Source: Fratercula arctica
Taxonomy: Eukaryota; Chordata; Aves; Charadriiformes; Alcidae
Reading direction: 5' to 3'
NCBI GenBank assembly: GCA_947846985.1
Contig: CANTUZ010000004.1
Location: forward strand, 46,609,672-46,673,671
Length of the DNA: 64,000 nucleotides
Shown here: one piece after another, positions 47,301 through 60,624 of the stretch
How the letters are laid out: every line of letters begins with the position of its first letter
How positions within the stretch are numbered: position 1 is the stretch's first letter
Made by a program: the position numbers and the translations under genes
The notes under the pieces: generated by a model
Told to the model about the DNA's origin: nothing
Seen by the model: only the letters and a program-made list of their open reading frames with translations
Database searches by the model: none

Positions 47301-50300
47301 GTGGAGTACTCACACAAAATAGAAATACATAAAAGCATGCCTCAGATATCCTTCAGTATGGGAAATGGGACAGAGAAAGCCCCAAGCCTCAGCTTAAAAG
47401 TTAACTGGAATATCAGAGACCTCAAACTTCACCCAAGTCAAAGTCAAAAGGGAGGACCTACGCCAGCAGCCATGTACTGCACTGAGAGTTGTGAATAAAC
47501 AGTACGTTTCAGGGCATAGCAGCAACTTTGTTCAGTATAACAGTATATCTAGACAGTCATAAGTGAACAAGCTATCATGGTGTAACATCATGATTTACCA
47601 GATTTGTTCAAGCTCAGGAACTGCAGGATCTAGATGCTGAGATTTCCTTGTGGGCCACCTTCATCCTAACATTTGTGGATTTTTATCAGATATTGCAAAC
47701 ACACACACCAAATTTCAGCCTCAATTAGCCCAGGCTCAACTTAATCAAAGTTTAATGCAATCTCAAGGCTCAGTTGTCCTTTCAAATCCATAGTCCCCTT
47801 CTCATTCTGACAGTCAGAGAAATATTTTATATCTGATGTTCTCAGCTCCTTGCTCAGTCCCACAGCTGAAAGGGATCCTTCAGCTGTGACTTAGCGCTTT
47901 GCTGGCTTTACCAGCCTGCTGTTCAGGAATGCATTACGAGCTGCCTCCTGCTCGTCCCAGGACACTTATTTGTGTGTGTCCTAGGCTCTGGCTGCACACA
48001 CTGCTGGACCAACCAAACACCTTGCACATGTTATGACTCCCTCTTTCCTCTTGCCCTGTTCCTCTCTTTCTCAGCTCTAACTAACTTCAGCCCTCCCCTA
48101 CACCTGAACACAAAATTTTAGCTTTCAACCGTTTGTGTTGCCTCTAGCACCTGTCAGACCTTTTACTGAACTCATGTGACTCACTAAAAAGGCAGAAAAA
48201 TGTTCAGTATGTTGCTAGGCTTGTATTTCTCCATTTTGGTGAGGTATATTAACTCACAGAAAAGCCTCTTCGGCAGGCACAGGGTAAGCAGTGCGAGAGC
48301 AGATGGGGAGGGGGACAGGGAAGATGGGAGTATGCAGCGAGACCTTGCCTTCTGGAAAAAAGGACAGCTTATTAATTTGTCTCACCATGTCTTGAGAAAG
48401 CATGTCTTTAGACTCCATCTGTCCTTGACAGTAAAAGGGAAGTAGCAGAGGTGTAGAGCCAGGAACAGAGGAGGGGAGAACAGAGCCACTCTTCAGGCTG
48501 CCAGATGTTTTGCAAAACACTGCTCTCGGAGGTAGAAAAATGGATGGGCAGAGTGACACACCTCTCATTTGTCATATGCAAGCTTGCCATACAGTCTTTC
48601 TGTCTTCCTGACTTTCACAACAGCCTCTGAACGTGCTCTCACCCCACTCTTTTGTTTGGCTGGCTTCTTGACTGCACTAGTTCTCTTTGGTCCAGGTACC
48701 TGGGCAACTTCTTGCTTATACCTAGCAAGGCTTACAGTGTTTTCTTGCTTAATTCCTTCCACAGATGTAGGCTTCAGTCCATATACTTGATTCTAGTCCG
48801 GTCCTAGCCAGTCAAAATATTTACCCTCAACAAGCTTAAATCTGTCCAGTAGTCAGACGGTCAGCACCTCTGGATGGGTCCCCAGTGGGGTTTGAATGTG
48901 GCACCCTGGGAGCTGGCAAACTGCCCCAAGTAAGATATATCCCCAACTATACACTTGTCTCAAATTTCTATGTAATCCAGCCACCATGGGAACAGAGACC
49001 CATAATCTGTGAGCACAGTTAGCCCTCCTGCACTGCATGCATAAATTGGAAACTGCATCATCTTTCTTGTATCTATTTTCCCTTCCACCCAAAATATTAC
49101 CTACCTTTTCCTGTTGAGTTTTTCTGGCACCTTTTTTGGTTAGTTTTTTTTTTTTTTTTTTTAATGATGATGTTTTACTTTTACTCCGTTCCCCTTCAAA
49201 GTGATTCTTAGAAGACTTCACTATAAGATACATTAGACTGCAGCTTTTCTTTTTTCTCTAAAACTGCCTTAAAACTTGCAACTCTGTCTAAGGCAGGTAA
49301 ATATTCTACAGGAAGGTGAGTTTCCTAGTATTCTGATTCACACGGAGATGATATGACATGTTGTATTCCAGTTTTTTCCCTGCTACTGCTGTGATATAAG
49401 AAGTTGTTTTGTGAAGCTCATTGCTTACACTGAAAAGATCAGGGCAAAGAAAAAAGTGAAGAAGGAAGTTTCCTGGCTGTGGCATCAGTCCTTCAGTAAA
49501 GTGAATTTTCAACTAAAAATATCTGTGATATTTTGAACTAGAATGAGGACTGTGTGTGACGAAAGCTTGAAATCACTATTCTCACCTCTTCTGTTAGATG
49601 TTTGCTGCTCAGTAGAGATTTTTTATATGAGATCATCACTATGGTACTTAAAACACCGTGGTCAGCAGTGATGGTGAGGTTAATACTCAAAAAGAGCACA
49701 TTCTTTTTCTGCTGTATGTACTCTGCAAATGTTTTCAGGGCATTCCTCGAAGAATTAAGGGATGGGATTGTATGACACAGTTGCCTACATTGTTAGGGAA
49801 GATTTGATGTCCCCGGCTCCACGTCTGCAAATCTCTTGTGTCAGTGATAGATGGATTACAATGTATATTTTGTAAATATGGGGTTATGATACAGCTGTAT
49901 ACTTCTGCCTTTCCCCAATAAGGAACAGCAACAGAGGCTTCAATATTTGCTGTCTCCCTTTGCACCAAAGTTTCGGTGTTATCTTTAAGTTTGATCTAGG
50001 CTTAGTCAGTTTGTGAGTCTAGAAAAAAGAGGGAGCAGAAGGGGTGAAAGGAAGCAAATCCCTGCGGCAGACTAGTCTTCTCAAAATTTGCACAAGCATT
50101 AATCAGCACATCGCTGCAAAACAGAACAAATAAGAGCATCGTGTTCTTTTGAAAGACCAGTTTAAAGGGTTTTGAACTGACTCAGGCAAACATATCCCTC
50201 AGGGACATCTTTGATTTCTACATTGTTCTCCTGATCACACAGTGTGTTGCCAGAATGAGATTTTTTCACTGTTTGTCTTCTTTTTCTTATTGGGCACAGT

Positions 50301-53300
50301 ATTTAGGCAGAAAATCTGTCAGAAAGGAATGGCTGCATATAAATGTTATTCTTAGTAAGGCTTCTGATATTATAGCACAGCATGTTTGGAATATTGATCA
50401 CAGCACTTAAATTTGCAATTAAAATTATAATTTCTGTTTCCACTGATTTTTAGACTAATTTTATGCAAAATATAGCCTAAGATTGACATAAGGGCAATAA
50501 AAATTGCACAGAAAAATCTGTACTGAGTTAATTGTTAAACATATGGTCACATGCCACGGAAGGGGGCAGGTGATATTGAACCAAGAAGTGACAGGGACAT
50601 TGTCAGGGACATTGAGTATCTTTATAAAGACAGAGGCTTTCATTACTGCTGCTACTTGCATTTTCATTCATTTCTTCTTGGTTTAATTTCCCACACAATC
50701 TTTTTTTTTTTTTTCTTTTTACATGATAGAGATGATCAGCATTCACATTAGCCAGTACTGGTCCAGTGAACTGCTGACTTCAAGATAGAGCAAATAAAGG
50801 TGGAGGGAGTTAGACGTGTAACCTTTGGGATTCTGGAATATCATTTTTATGACACACCAACAAAAATAAGGGTGCTAAATTCAAAAAAGATCACCTGCAA
50901 TAATGGCACAGTGAGGACTATGATGTGATTGTCATGATGGTTTGTAATTTTGGCTGGTTAAAAGCTTCATTCAAAAATGGTTTTCTTTAGGCTAGTAAGT
51001 TAAAGTGTAAGGTTTCCTTAATGTCTACAAAGTTACTCCTTTGCAATCAAAGATCTTGCATGCACACCAAAATTTTACCTAGTACTATATAGCACAAATC
51101 AAACTCACAGCCAGTCAGTGCAGTTTATTTTTTACTACTGCATTCTCCAGAATGTTCTCAGTCACTGTCCAGCCAAATCTAAAACACCACTTTCTGATTT
51201 TAGTACTTATTCAGTGATGAAACATATTGGTGACCAATATGCTCGTCTTCTCCAGTCAGTATCTGAACTATAGGTCATTCTATTAGAACCTTTTCATCAT
51301 TCTTCACAAAATGAGTTTTTCTCAGACTGTCTTCCCCATTCTACCCCTTAGTTTCTTTAGTCTATCGGATCACTAACCAATAAGATCGCTCATTTACTGC
51401 ACTGATCCAATACCAGTATTTTAGTTCCCCTTGCAACTGCTTATCTCCATCCCTTTATTTTGTCCCTTTAATATCTGATTTCAGAGCCTGCATCAATAAT
51501 TGCTTTTCTCCATTTTGTGTATAAAAGGATATTTGAAATGCTCTTCACTGAAATGTCATCTAATTTTTCAGTCTGATCCAATAAAGCCAATTAACAAATG
51601 ACATCATATTACTGTTGAAACTTTACTATATTCTTATACTTGGCAAACATTTAATTTCATTTAACTCAGTAGGTAGGATTTTTCATTCTTTGTTTTCCTC
51701 CATTTACTTAAAAAAGCCCCTTACAATTAGCAAATATGTACAATGGTTTCCTTATCAAACAGAAAAGGAAAAAAGCATCAAAATCCCTTTTTAAAACCCA
51801 TCTACTTTTTTTTACAGTGACTAACATAGTACTACAAATACATGAAAATTAATTGAAATGACTCATTTTTATGACGATAAGGTGTCTTTAATATTTTCCA
51901 ATACTTTTTATTAACAGGAGACCTCATTATGTTATTTAGGTTATTACAGAGTATACTGCAAATGCATTTACTCATTATCCATGTTCTACTCATATCTGTC
52001 AAATGACTAGAATTTCATTACTCTCCTCATTTTTCCTAACTACCTTAATCTTTTGTTTAGCTCCACTATTTCCCCAGATGCCCTCACTCTGGCAAACATT
52101 AAGGAACATGAGAACAATACAGAAATTATCACCTACAATTTTTTATCAATCCTATGTTTTGACAACACTAACCTTCCCTACCCAATAAAAACAATAATCA
52201 TCAATCTTGCATTGTAGGAGGCCTGGATGAAGTTAGGAATATGAATGAGTGGGGAGGGGGAAGTGGTAATAAAGTAAATAACTGGATAAACTTAAATAGT
52301 TCCCTATTGACAAAGTTTTTATCTTGGACCAAAACCTACTGATGGAAACCAATTTCTAGCTGCCAGGTCTGTCACGACGATAACATGGGATACAGTGCAA
52401 TCATTTAATGATTTAAATTTAGTTTAGTGAAGCCAAAACCATCTGGTACAAAGGACACTTTGGCAGATTGAGTAGAGCAAGAATACTGTTCTTGTTGCTG
52501 TTATGGTCTGATAACAAAGGCAAAATACACATCCAAAGCCATTAAAAAATCATTTGCAGTCTATCTCGCAACCAAAGTTAGAATAATAAGAGGCAGAGCA
52601 CTAATTATAATTGTATGGAGTTTCCCAGCAGAGGCATTGCAAAGCAATTGCCACTTGTCTATTCTCAAGTATTTTCGGCATGCAAATAATCTGTAAATGC
52701 ATTCATTTGTGGCATCTTTTCATTTATCTGACAATATTATTACTTTTCTGTTTTCCCTGGCAATTGTCTTATTGCCATCTGGGAGTGATTAGTGAAACAC
52801 TTCAGAGAAAGTAAGAATGTCTCTGAATCTGCCCCTGATTTTAGATCTGGGTTAAAATGGACTCTTAATAAAATAAAATTGTGCATTCTGGGAAGATAGG
52901 CAATCTTAAGGTCTCATTTCATAGCTAGGACTGGAATAGGAGATAAGACCACACACACACAAAATACAAGGATATTAGAACTGGATGCAATAGTCTGTTT
53001 TCATTCTCAGCAGTTCTATAAGGCAAACTTCTTTCTTATATACTTCTCTCTTTAAAGAGCCAAGAATTTTTCACAGTTCTTTTCAGCTACACCATTTTGT
53101 GGACAGCTGGGGCAGAGTTACTTGACTGCATCATGTCCTAAGACACTTTTCAGTCTGCCTGATTTCCTGAAAATGGTCCCCCACTAAGGCAGTATGCTTT
53201 TCGTCCCTTATTATTCATTTTGTCTGAACAGGTACTTCTTACGAGGTGACTGCTGGCTGTGTGACTTTGTCACCCACCAAATTCATATTTGTTATCAAAT

Positions 53301-56300
53301 CACTGATGAAAAAATGTCAATTCTGTCAAATGATAACCACTCTTCATAAAAATCCCAGACAAGGACTCCAACAATAAAAATTCCACTTCTTATTTAGCTA
53401 TTAATTAATCCGTTGCCAAACGTGAGTTCTATCAAGATTTTCAAATGCTAAAGACAATATGGAGCACTAAGTACGAAGACTGGCGGAAGCCTAGTCTATC
53501 TATGCAATCTCTTTCTGACAAGTTTATTCCATCCCAAAGGCTAAGAAGTGACTAGCATGAAAGGTATGTACTGTTATCTGAACAGAGGTGATAGAACCTA
53601 ACAATCATTTTCTCAAATACCTGTCATGATTTCTTTAGACTCTACAGTGTTTCAGCTCCTCTAATAATCGCTTTGTTTCATTTTTCCTCAATATCAGTTT
53701 AGAGAGTTTCATAAGTCTTGAGGCTGGAAAGATGCTATCGCCCAACCTGAAGTGCTAACAACTCCAGAGGTAACACAGATGTGACCAGCAGACAATATGG
53801 AGGAAATGAGACAGAAAAAGGAAAGAAGAGTAGAGTACGATATGAGGAAGGGAGAGTCAGGGAAAGAAAAAGCAGGAACAGAAAAAGCAAGATACAATTT
53901 GTCATCACTGGACCTGACGACATGCATGTTGTTTCTTAAGTATGATCTTTTTCCTCATCTTGCCCTGAGTTTCTCCTGTCCACTTGCTTTTAAGGAAAAG
54001 CTTGTACAAGAACGCTGGGATAATCAGATAACAGTTCAGGAATTCATTTATCTTTGTTATCCCCCTATAGCTGAGTGTGGCCTTCTCACCTGCCTACATG
54101 TTATGGCTTGAATCCTGACAACACTGATTTATATAAGTCACTTGACTTAGACCATTAGCCCCACTGAAAGCAGGAATATTTGTGGCAAATCATAAGCATG
54201 AACTTATTTGTTCACACCTTATTTTGCAGGTTGGGGTGGGGGAAGGACTAAAGGGACTGATGAATAGACTACCTGTCCATTTCATAACCAGCCCCTTAAA
54301 ATACTGCACTATCTCCACAGGAGAATTTAAATCAAAACAATAACGAACACAAAAATGCAAAGCAAGAAAAACCAAAACCAACCAACCTTCTCCTGCTGCA
54401 AAGTCTATTGCATCAGTGATTTGATTTTATTTATGTAATATATCTCCAAAAAGAATAAAAGAACACAACTGCAAGGTAATGTCAGTCTGATTAGTATGAC
54501 TGAAAATAACAATATACTATTATTATGAAGTAAAATAAACTGTACAATAGTGAAACACCCATATTTCATATCTCACAAAAGTTCACGCATCCCACTACCA
54601 GCCAACAACACTAAATATCTGGATATGGATGTCTGAGAGATGAAAGCAACAACCAAAATGTTATAGCATTTTGTCTTTTTTTAGAAAAAATAGTTGTTTT
54701 GAATATTGTCAGATAAAAATAACAATTTGCATAAGGGCATCATAGAACATATGGTTTGCAGATAAGATTTTCATTTAGAATTATAATAAAGCATGTGTTA
54801 CTTTATGGCACAGTTATAGAGGAAGATGAATGAATTTCTGTACAAATTTATACAACAAGAATTAACTTTGCTGCACTCTACCGTTTTCTAAAAAGGAAAT
54901 TACTCAATTTCCAGGCATGAATAAACAAACAACTTTTACATATTTGGAGGTAGGTAGAAAAAGGATAAATTAGGCCCTCCAATTACAGTGTTTCAAATAT
55001 TTTCTTCATTTGATGAATTTACAAGGATGCAAAATACCTGTGTGAACAAATAAACATTGCCTGTATTCAATTAAACCACTGCTTCCTTCATGTTTTAATT
55101 ACATAATTAATGTGATAAATTAAACTGTTTCTCTGTGAACCATTCAGTCTAAGCTTAGAATTGATATTAGTGTACTTTGCTTTTTGTGCAAAGAAAGTAA
55201 TTTGGATCATGAAATTATCTTTGAGGTAATGCCCTGTTTTCACTTCCACTTTAAAGAAAAGAAAAATAAAGACTGTAGACACTAAAGCAAAAGTTTTACA
55301 CTGCTGTATTTTACAGCAGTAAAACATGCAGAAGAGTCAAGATTTTTTTACCATACCTGGACAATACATTTTTCCTATAAACTTTGGGCTAATATGCAAA
55401 GGGGAACGGAATAAGGTGTACTGACAGTGCTAAATTTCATCCTTTCCCATTTAGCATTACTGAACAAAGTGTCCTTCAGCAAGGGCACCAAAATGGTTTG
55501 CCTGCGGGATTCTTTCCTGTATGCATCAGCACACAATGTGCTCTGTTTTTTCATGTTATTTCTGTGTCATTCAGTTAAGCTGTGCAACTCACTGCTTCAG
55601 GAGGCTATGGAGAGCCTAAGAAAGGTAAAAAAATGCTAGATATATGCAAGAAAAAGAATCATTAAAGACTAAGCTGTAGACTGCTGAAACTGGGAGGATG
55701 CACAAAGAAAACGGTGTGTGCTCACTTTTTTCTTATAATTTGCCCCAGACTTCTGTGTTTGACCCTGTTATAGAAAGGGTGTTAATCCCAGTTGGGAGAT
55801 AGATACAACACTTTTAGCTCCAGCAGAGAGAGAATTACAGCCTGTCTCTCAGGGCAGATACATTATTTAACACAACAAGCATAGGCTCTGGGCAACAAAA
55901 ATCAATCAGTCATCTGAAGGATTATCCTACTTGATTGAAAGTCCCCTCAGACAATGAGCTGGTCTCTCTTTGGGCTCCAGGACTTTAGGAAATGTAAAGC
56001 TTCTTCTCTATTTATGGACTTTATTGCTGGTACAAACATTAAATGTTAGTTAGACATCCATCTGGAAATTCATTCCCAGTAACGTTCACTTCCTTGCTCA
56101 GCTTTAAGATACTACTAAATGAGTGGCTGGCAAAAAGCTGAGACCATCTAACCATTCAGAAGTACACCAAACACCAACAAAACTGAGAACCCCAAAAGCC
56201 CCAAAAGAAAATGAGACAAAAGAAAAACACACAAGCCAGTATCTTATTTTACACTTTCAGTTGGGCTTCTGATCTGACCTAGCATAGCAGGGCAGATGGG

Positions 56301-59300
56301 GGGGTGGGCGGGGAGAGAGGAGGAACCAAACAATCTTTACCAAAAACAAAAGTTGCAGAATCTTTGGAGACATTCCTCTGATGCTAAGTGCACGTTAAGG
56401 ACAGGTTGGTAGATTCCACATAGTATTGTTCATAGTTAGGGTAACTTCTCAGGAGAGTGATTTGCTTAGGGAAGAAGGATTAAAGTGCAAAGGAGGTGGG
56501 TAGCAGCCTGCCCTTGTCTGCAGGAGACTTAGAAGCTAAAGGGAAGATTACTAAACGCCTCTGAAGAAGTCATATATATATAATCTTAGAAATTTTGGGG
56601 AACAAAAGTGCCCTTTCAGCAACTGTAGGTGTAGGTAAGCCAAATTAAACACCTGTGTCACTCTGAAATTTTACAAGAATATCACAGGGCTACTGAAAGA
56701 AACATAAAAAAAGACCAAATCAGTGTTCTCTGTTGCTAAAACCACTTTTGCCTTCCATGAAGGAAGGGAATACAAAGTAAGAGCACAAGAGAAGCTTCAC
56801 TCCATACTCAAATGTTAAATCTCCTAAAAAAAATTAAAATGGTCTGAACATTGTATTTTTTCTTCATTATTCAAGACCATCTTGGCATGTATCTTTTGGA
56901 TGCTAAAACATTTTTTTTCCTCATAACATAGTGCATTCATGAGATCAACTTCCTGATAATCTCATGAACAGTACACCTTACTCTCTCCTAATGCCTCAGG
57001 CACCACCAAAGCTTTGTCTAAATAACCCGAAGTTAGGACACAAGGGGTTTTAGTAACACCATTTATTTTAACTCTGAAGCAGCAGAAAAATATGAAAATA
57101 TTGCAATATTACTTTCAGGTTTCTTGAGCCTAGTTGAAATACCTCATTTGGCTCATTTTAACCTTATTCATATCCTTAAGTTGCTGCAGTACTTTCAATA
57201 ACAGTTGAACGGTGTGGGGTAGTCATGCTCGCTGCCTTCAAGCATCTAACCTCCATTCCTGAATATGTTTCTGAAAGCTTTACTGACTCTATATATGACT
57301 CCTAGTTCTGTAGTCAAGGTTAGGTACCTCAGGTTAGTCAATCTGAACTCCTCTTTTGTTCCTCAAAGACTGCCATAAATGTACTCGTGTCAAGCACTTT
57401 TTGCACATGATGTAAAGGTTTTCTTTCCGTGTGTGTGTTTTTGATCCTGCAGTCAAGAGAATTTCTTTCATTTCCTTTCTATTCAGCTATTACTAGGCAA
57501 GAAGAAATACTTGACACAGACTGAAAGCTTTTTATTTGCATTCCTGTGTAACCTTGTCTTTTACCAATTTGTCATTTTACTGATACGCCTCTCATGCACC
57601 AAGGCATTTATTAGCATCATTATCAGGGAGCTCTCAGATTACTTTGTTGTCATGACAAACTGAGTTTTGCTATGCCCAGCTTGATGGATGGGCTGGATAT
57701 TTTTATACTTTTCTGGAAGTCAGATCCTAGTATGTTTGACACTCATAGTCCTTCCTTGGTATGTAAAATCAAGGCCAAGCAACAGTACATTATAAGAAAC
57801 AGTAACTGCATTGTCATCAAAGAAAAGCCTTAAGCTCCCAGAACTGAAATGTGAACTACTGAAAATAGATCTAAACCTGGATTTTTTAAACATCTCATCA
57901 GCCGCAGTTTATGGCAGGATAAATTACCCCTAAATTTAGCTACCCAATAGCTTGAAATTCAGTCCCTGCAAAGCAAGATACATCTCATCCTAACACGTGT
58001 CTAAGACTATAGAGAGAATCCAAATGGCTACTTATACCTCACACCAAGGCTTAGCTTCATCCTGATAAAGGCAAGATCAATGCCTGAGCAATTCACCCTA
58101 AATTCCCTTTCGACTCCATAAAAATTTTATTAGCACAATACATTCAATAGAATCGAGCAAGTAATCCATGTCATCCTCAATCAGACACCTACTTCTATTT
58201 GATCAGATGAATCTCACCCCAAACTCCACATTTATGGTTCAGCTATACTGACTCTTGTATGGAGTGATGTAAGAAGCAAGGACCGGTTTACTTCACGCTT
58301 TTCTTCATTCACCTGCCTATGACAGAAAGTAACAACCCTGAGTAGCTAGCTCTGCCACCTACACTACAAAGAGAGCAGTCCAGGAAGGAATGAAAAGTTA
58401 TCTTTGTCCCTCCACTTTTCAAGAGACAATAAATACCTTAAATTCTTCTTTTATACAAATGGAAACTTTTAATTCTCCTTCTTATTCTTAATTAATTGTT
58501 TTGTAGCTCAGAGAAAAAATTCTCCGAGTCATTCTGCTTTTCTTATCTTTGTGAGAGACATTTTGCTAGGAATATGTGCATATGAGCAGTGACTTTACAC
58601 TTTTTCACGTTATCTTAGTCTTTCTGAGGCTCTTTTTATACCTCTGTAAAGCTGTGAAACAATGGATATGTACTGAATTTATGTCTTTGCCAGCATTTCA
58701 TTGGTTCAGAAGCTGTTCTGATCATAAGCCTATGCATTTAAATTACAAAGCCGTTGGGACAAATTCTATAAAAGACAGGTGATAAAATAAATTTTGTGCT
58801 TCAGGGTAGTTATTGCTGTCTATAAAGTTATAGCCAGCATTGGACGGGCATCAGTATCTACTTTCAGTTTCCACTCAAGGCCCTGTAATGCTGCTCTGCA
58901 GACACTAAAAGATGCAGTCAGCAAATAGAAGCTGACTAGCAGCTGTCACTGTACAATGTCTCCCTTTTCCAAAACTGATTCTGTCATGCTGGACAAAAAA
59001 GCTCTGATATTCATCAGTATTTACCAAGCCCAGGAATTCGTCAGTATTTGTTTTTGCTGGATCCATTTGCAGAACTCAAGTCTGAAAAAGCATAGCAAAG
59101 CACTGTGGGGAAGAGTCATTCAAGCAGAAACCTGTCCTAAAAAGTTTGTGACTGCCAGCTACATAGTAAGAGCTACCACAAGGAAGAAATAACCCTAAAA
59201 GTCATGATACCTTAATTGTCTCCGCAATCCTACACCATTTCTTACACACCTATCTCTATTTTAGGAGCGGGGTTTCATTGGAACTCTTTTTCAAGCTACA

Positions 59301-59744
59301 GTAATCTTTAATTCAAAATAAAATATTCAGATGCTGCCATTAAAAACTGGCAAGCCAATGCTCAAGCTTATGCCAAGATACTATTATAATAAATGTAGAG
59401 TATCTCATGTCCCTCTCCCTTCATTGTTTCCTCTATTTAGCTCACTTGTTTTTTGGGACAAGGTTCTGATAATTAACATGTTCATATAGGTGACACATAG
59501 CAAATAAACATAATGAGCACATAATAAATTGAATAGCTATCACTCAATAACAGCATCTGTTATAGTATTTGATTTAAAATATGAATGCTTTCCCTGGTGC
59601 ACTGAAAATTATGCAACTTTCATCTCTCCTGTATATTTTTATACTTTAACCATTCATGTAAGTTTTATATATGTGATTTTTTCCCTGTGTGATATGCTAA
59701 CTCTAGACTTACTTAAACCTGAAAGACACTGTGTTTCTAAAATA
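44359..59744. other. Long non-coding stretch, no gene recognised
   Basis: Unique AT-rich DNA with simple repeats (T19 at 49144-49162, T14 near 50701-50714, short CA runs near 47698 and 52953, an AT dinucleotide run near 56573). A purine-rich patch lies at 53790-53895 and a 12-bp imperfect tandem repeat (GACAGGGACATT / GTCAGGGACATT) at about 50589-50612. Open frames at 48254-49233 overlap on both strands and match nothing. An exon-like segment at 45699-45866 and the hairpin at 55293-55325 are described elsewhere. Confidence 0.55.
55293..55325. repeat. Bulged hairpin (14 bp paired, 3-nt loop)
   Basis: GTTTTAC (55293-55299), a 2-nt bulge AC, then TGCTGTA (55302-55308) pair perfectly with TACAGCA (55312-55318) and GTAAAAC (55319-55325) around the loop TTT. 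Fourteen pairs with one asymmetric bulge form a compact stem. It is too short on its own to be a microRNA precursor, and the outer flanks do not extend the pairing. Confidence 0.88.
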
Positions 59745-60117
59745 CAGAATCACACAATCACAGAATCGTCCAGCTTGGAAAAGACCTTTAAGATCATCAA
59801 GTCCAACCGTAAACCTATCACTGCCAAGTCCGCCACTAAACCATATCTCTAAGCACCACATCTACATGTCTTTTAAATACCTCCAGGGATGGTGACTCAA
59901 CCACTTCCCTGGGCAGCCTGTTAGAATGCTTGATAACCCTTTCGGTGAAGAAATTTTTCCTAATATCTGATCTAAACCTCCCTAGGCACAAGGCCAGTTT
60001 CCTGCTGTCCTATCACTTGTTACCTGGGAGAAGAGACCAACCCTGACCTCACTACAACCTTCTTTCAGGTAGTTGTAGAGAGCAACAAGGTCTCCCCTCA
60101 ACGTCTTTTTCTCCAGG

Positions 60118-60582
60118 CTAAACAGCCCCAGTTCCTTCAGCCACTCCTTTTAAGACTTGTGCTCTAGACCCCTCACCAGCTTTGTTGCTCTTTTTTGGCA
60201 CCTCAATGTCTTTTGTGTGGTGAGAGGCCCAAAACTGAACCCAGTATTCCAGGTGTGGCCTCACCAGCGCTGAGTACAGGGGGACAATCACTTCTCTAGT
60301 CTTGCTCACCACACTATTTCTGATACAAGCCAGGATGCTACTGGCCTTCTTGGCTGCCAGGATTCTACTGGCCTTCTTGGCCACCAGGATACACTGCTGG
60401 CTCATATTCAGCCGGCAGTTGACCAATACCCCCAGGTCCTTTTCTGCTGGGCAGCTTTCCAGCCAGTCTTCCCCAAGCCTGTGGAGCTGCATGGGGTTGT
60501 TGTGACACAAGTGCAGGACTCGGCACTTGGCCTTGTTGAACCTCATACCATTGGCCTTGGTCCATTGATCCAATCTGTCCAC
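60118..60582 (-). pseudogene. CR1 ORF2 reverse-transcriptase C-terminus, broken
   Basis: A 154-codon open frame corresponds to the region just after the catalytic part of CR1 reverse transcriptase. It starts with [22 protein letters not shown] sequence, passes the AEKDLGVLV motif and reaches [10 protein letters not shown]. After 'TKDIEV' (about 60190) a frameshift leaves the family frame. The correct frame continues for a short way (RATKLV, GLEH) and then meets a TAA. A 27-bp tandem duplication adds nine residues, so an AKKAS unit occurs twice. The first methionine is internal to the ancestral protein and not a true start. Palm catalytic motifs lie 5' of the truncation and are absent. Confidence 0.9.
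60338..60391. repeat. 27-bp tandem duplication inside CR1
   Basis: The unit CTACTGGCCTTCTTGGCTGC... at 60338-60364 is repeated at 60365-60391 with three substitutions. Its length keeps the CR1 reading frame (nine codons). The consensus I remember has this unit once. Confidence 0.85.
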
Positions 60583-60599
60583 ATCTCTCTGTATAGTTT

Positions 60600-60624
60600 A
60601 AAAAAAAAAAAAAAAAAAAAAAAA
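60600..60624. repeat. A25 homopolymer at CR1 5' junction
   Basis: An uninterrupted A25 run abuts the truncated 5' end of the minus-strand CR1. In CR1 sense it is a T25 run upstream of the element. No AATAAA lies within 30 bases on the plus strand to suggest a retrocopy tail. Confidence 0.88.

Larger units (their letters stand above)
59745..60598 (-). mobile_element. CR1 LINE, 5'-truncated, about 850 bp
   Basis: On the minus strand the element ends at 59745 with the CR1 tail (complement of CAGAATCACACAATCACAGAAT). It is preceded by the usual 3' UTR: the GTTGGACTTGATGATCTTAA complement at about 59785-59804, and the complement of TCCAGGGATGGTGACTCAAC at 59882-59901. Upstream lies the C-terminal part of ORF2. 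The 5' truncation is at about 60598, exactly next to an A25 tract (60600-60624). Identity to the remembered consensus is good throughout, so this is one of the better-preserved copies here. It is inactive: the ORF is truncated, frameshifted and carries stops. Confidence 0.95.

Noticed and set aside
48254..49233. Several 60-126 codon frames on both strands in a less AT-rich stretch
   Set aside because: Frames overlap on opposite strands, and the lysine run of the 126-codon frame comes from the T19 tract at 49144-49162.
52003..52188. C/A-rich stretch with a hydrophobic frame reminiscent of mitochondrial genes (possible numt)
   Set aside because: I tried to align it mentally with ND4, ND5, COX and CYTB segments and found no convincing match over more than a few residues.
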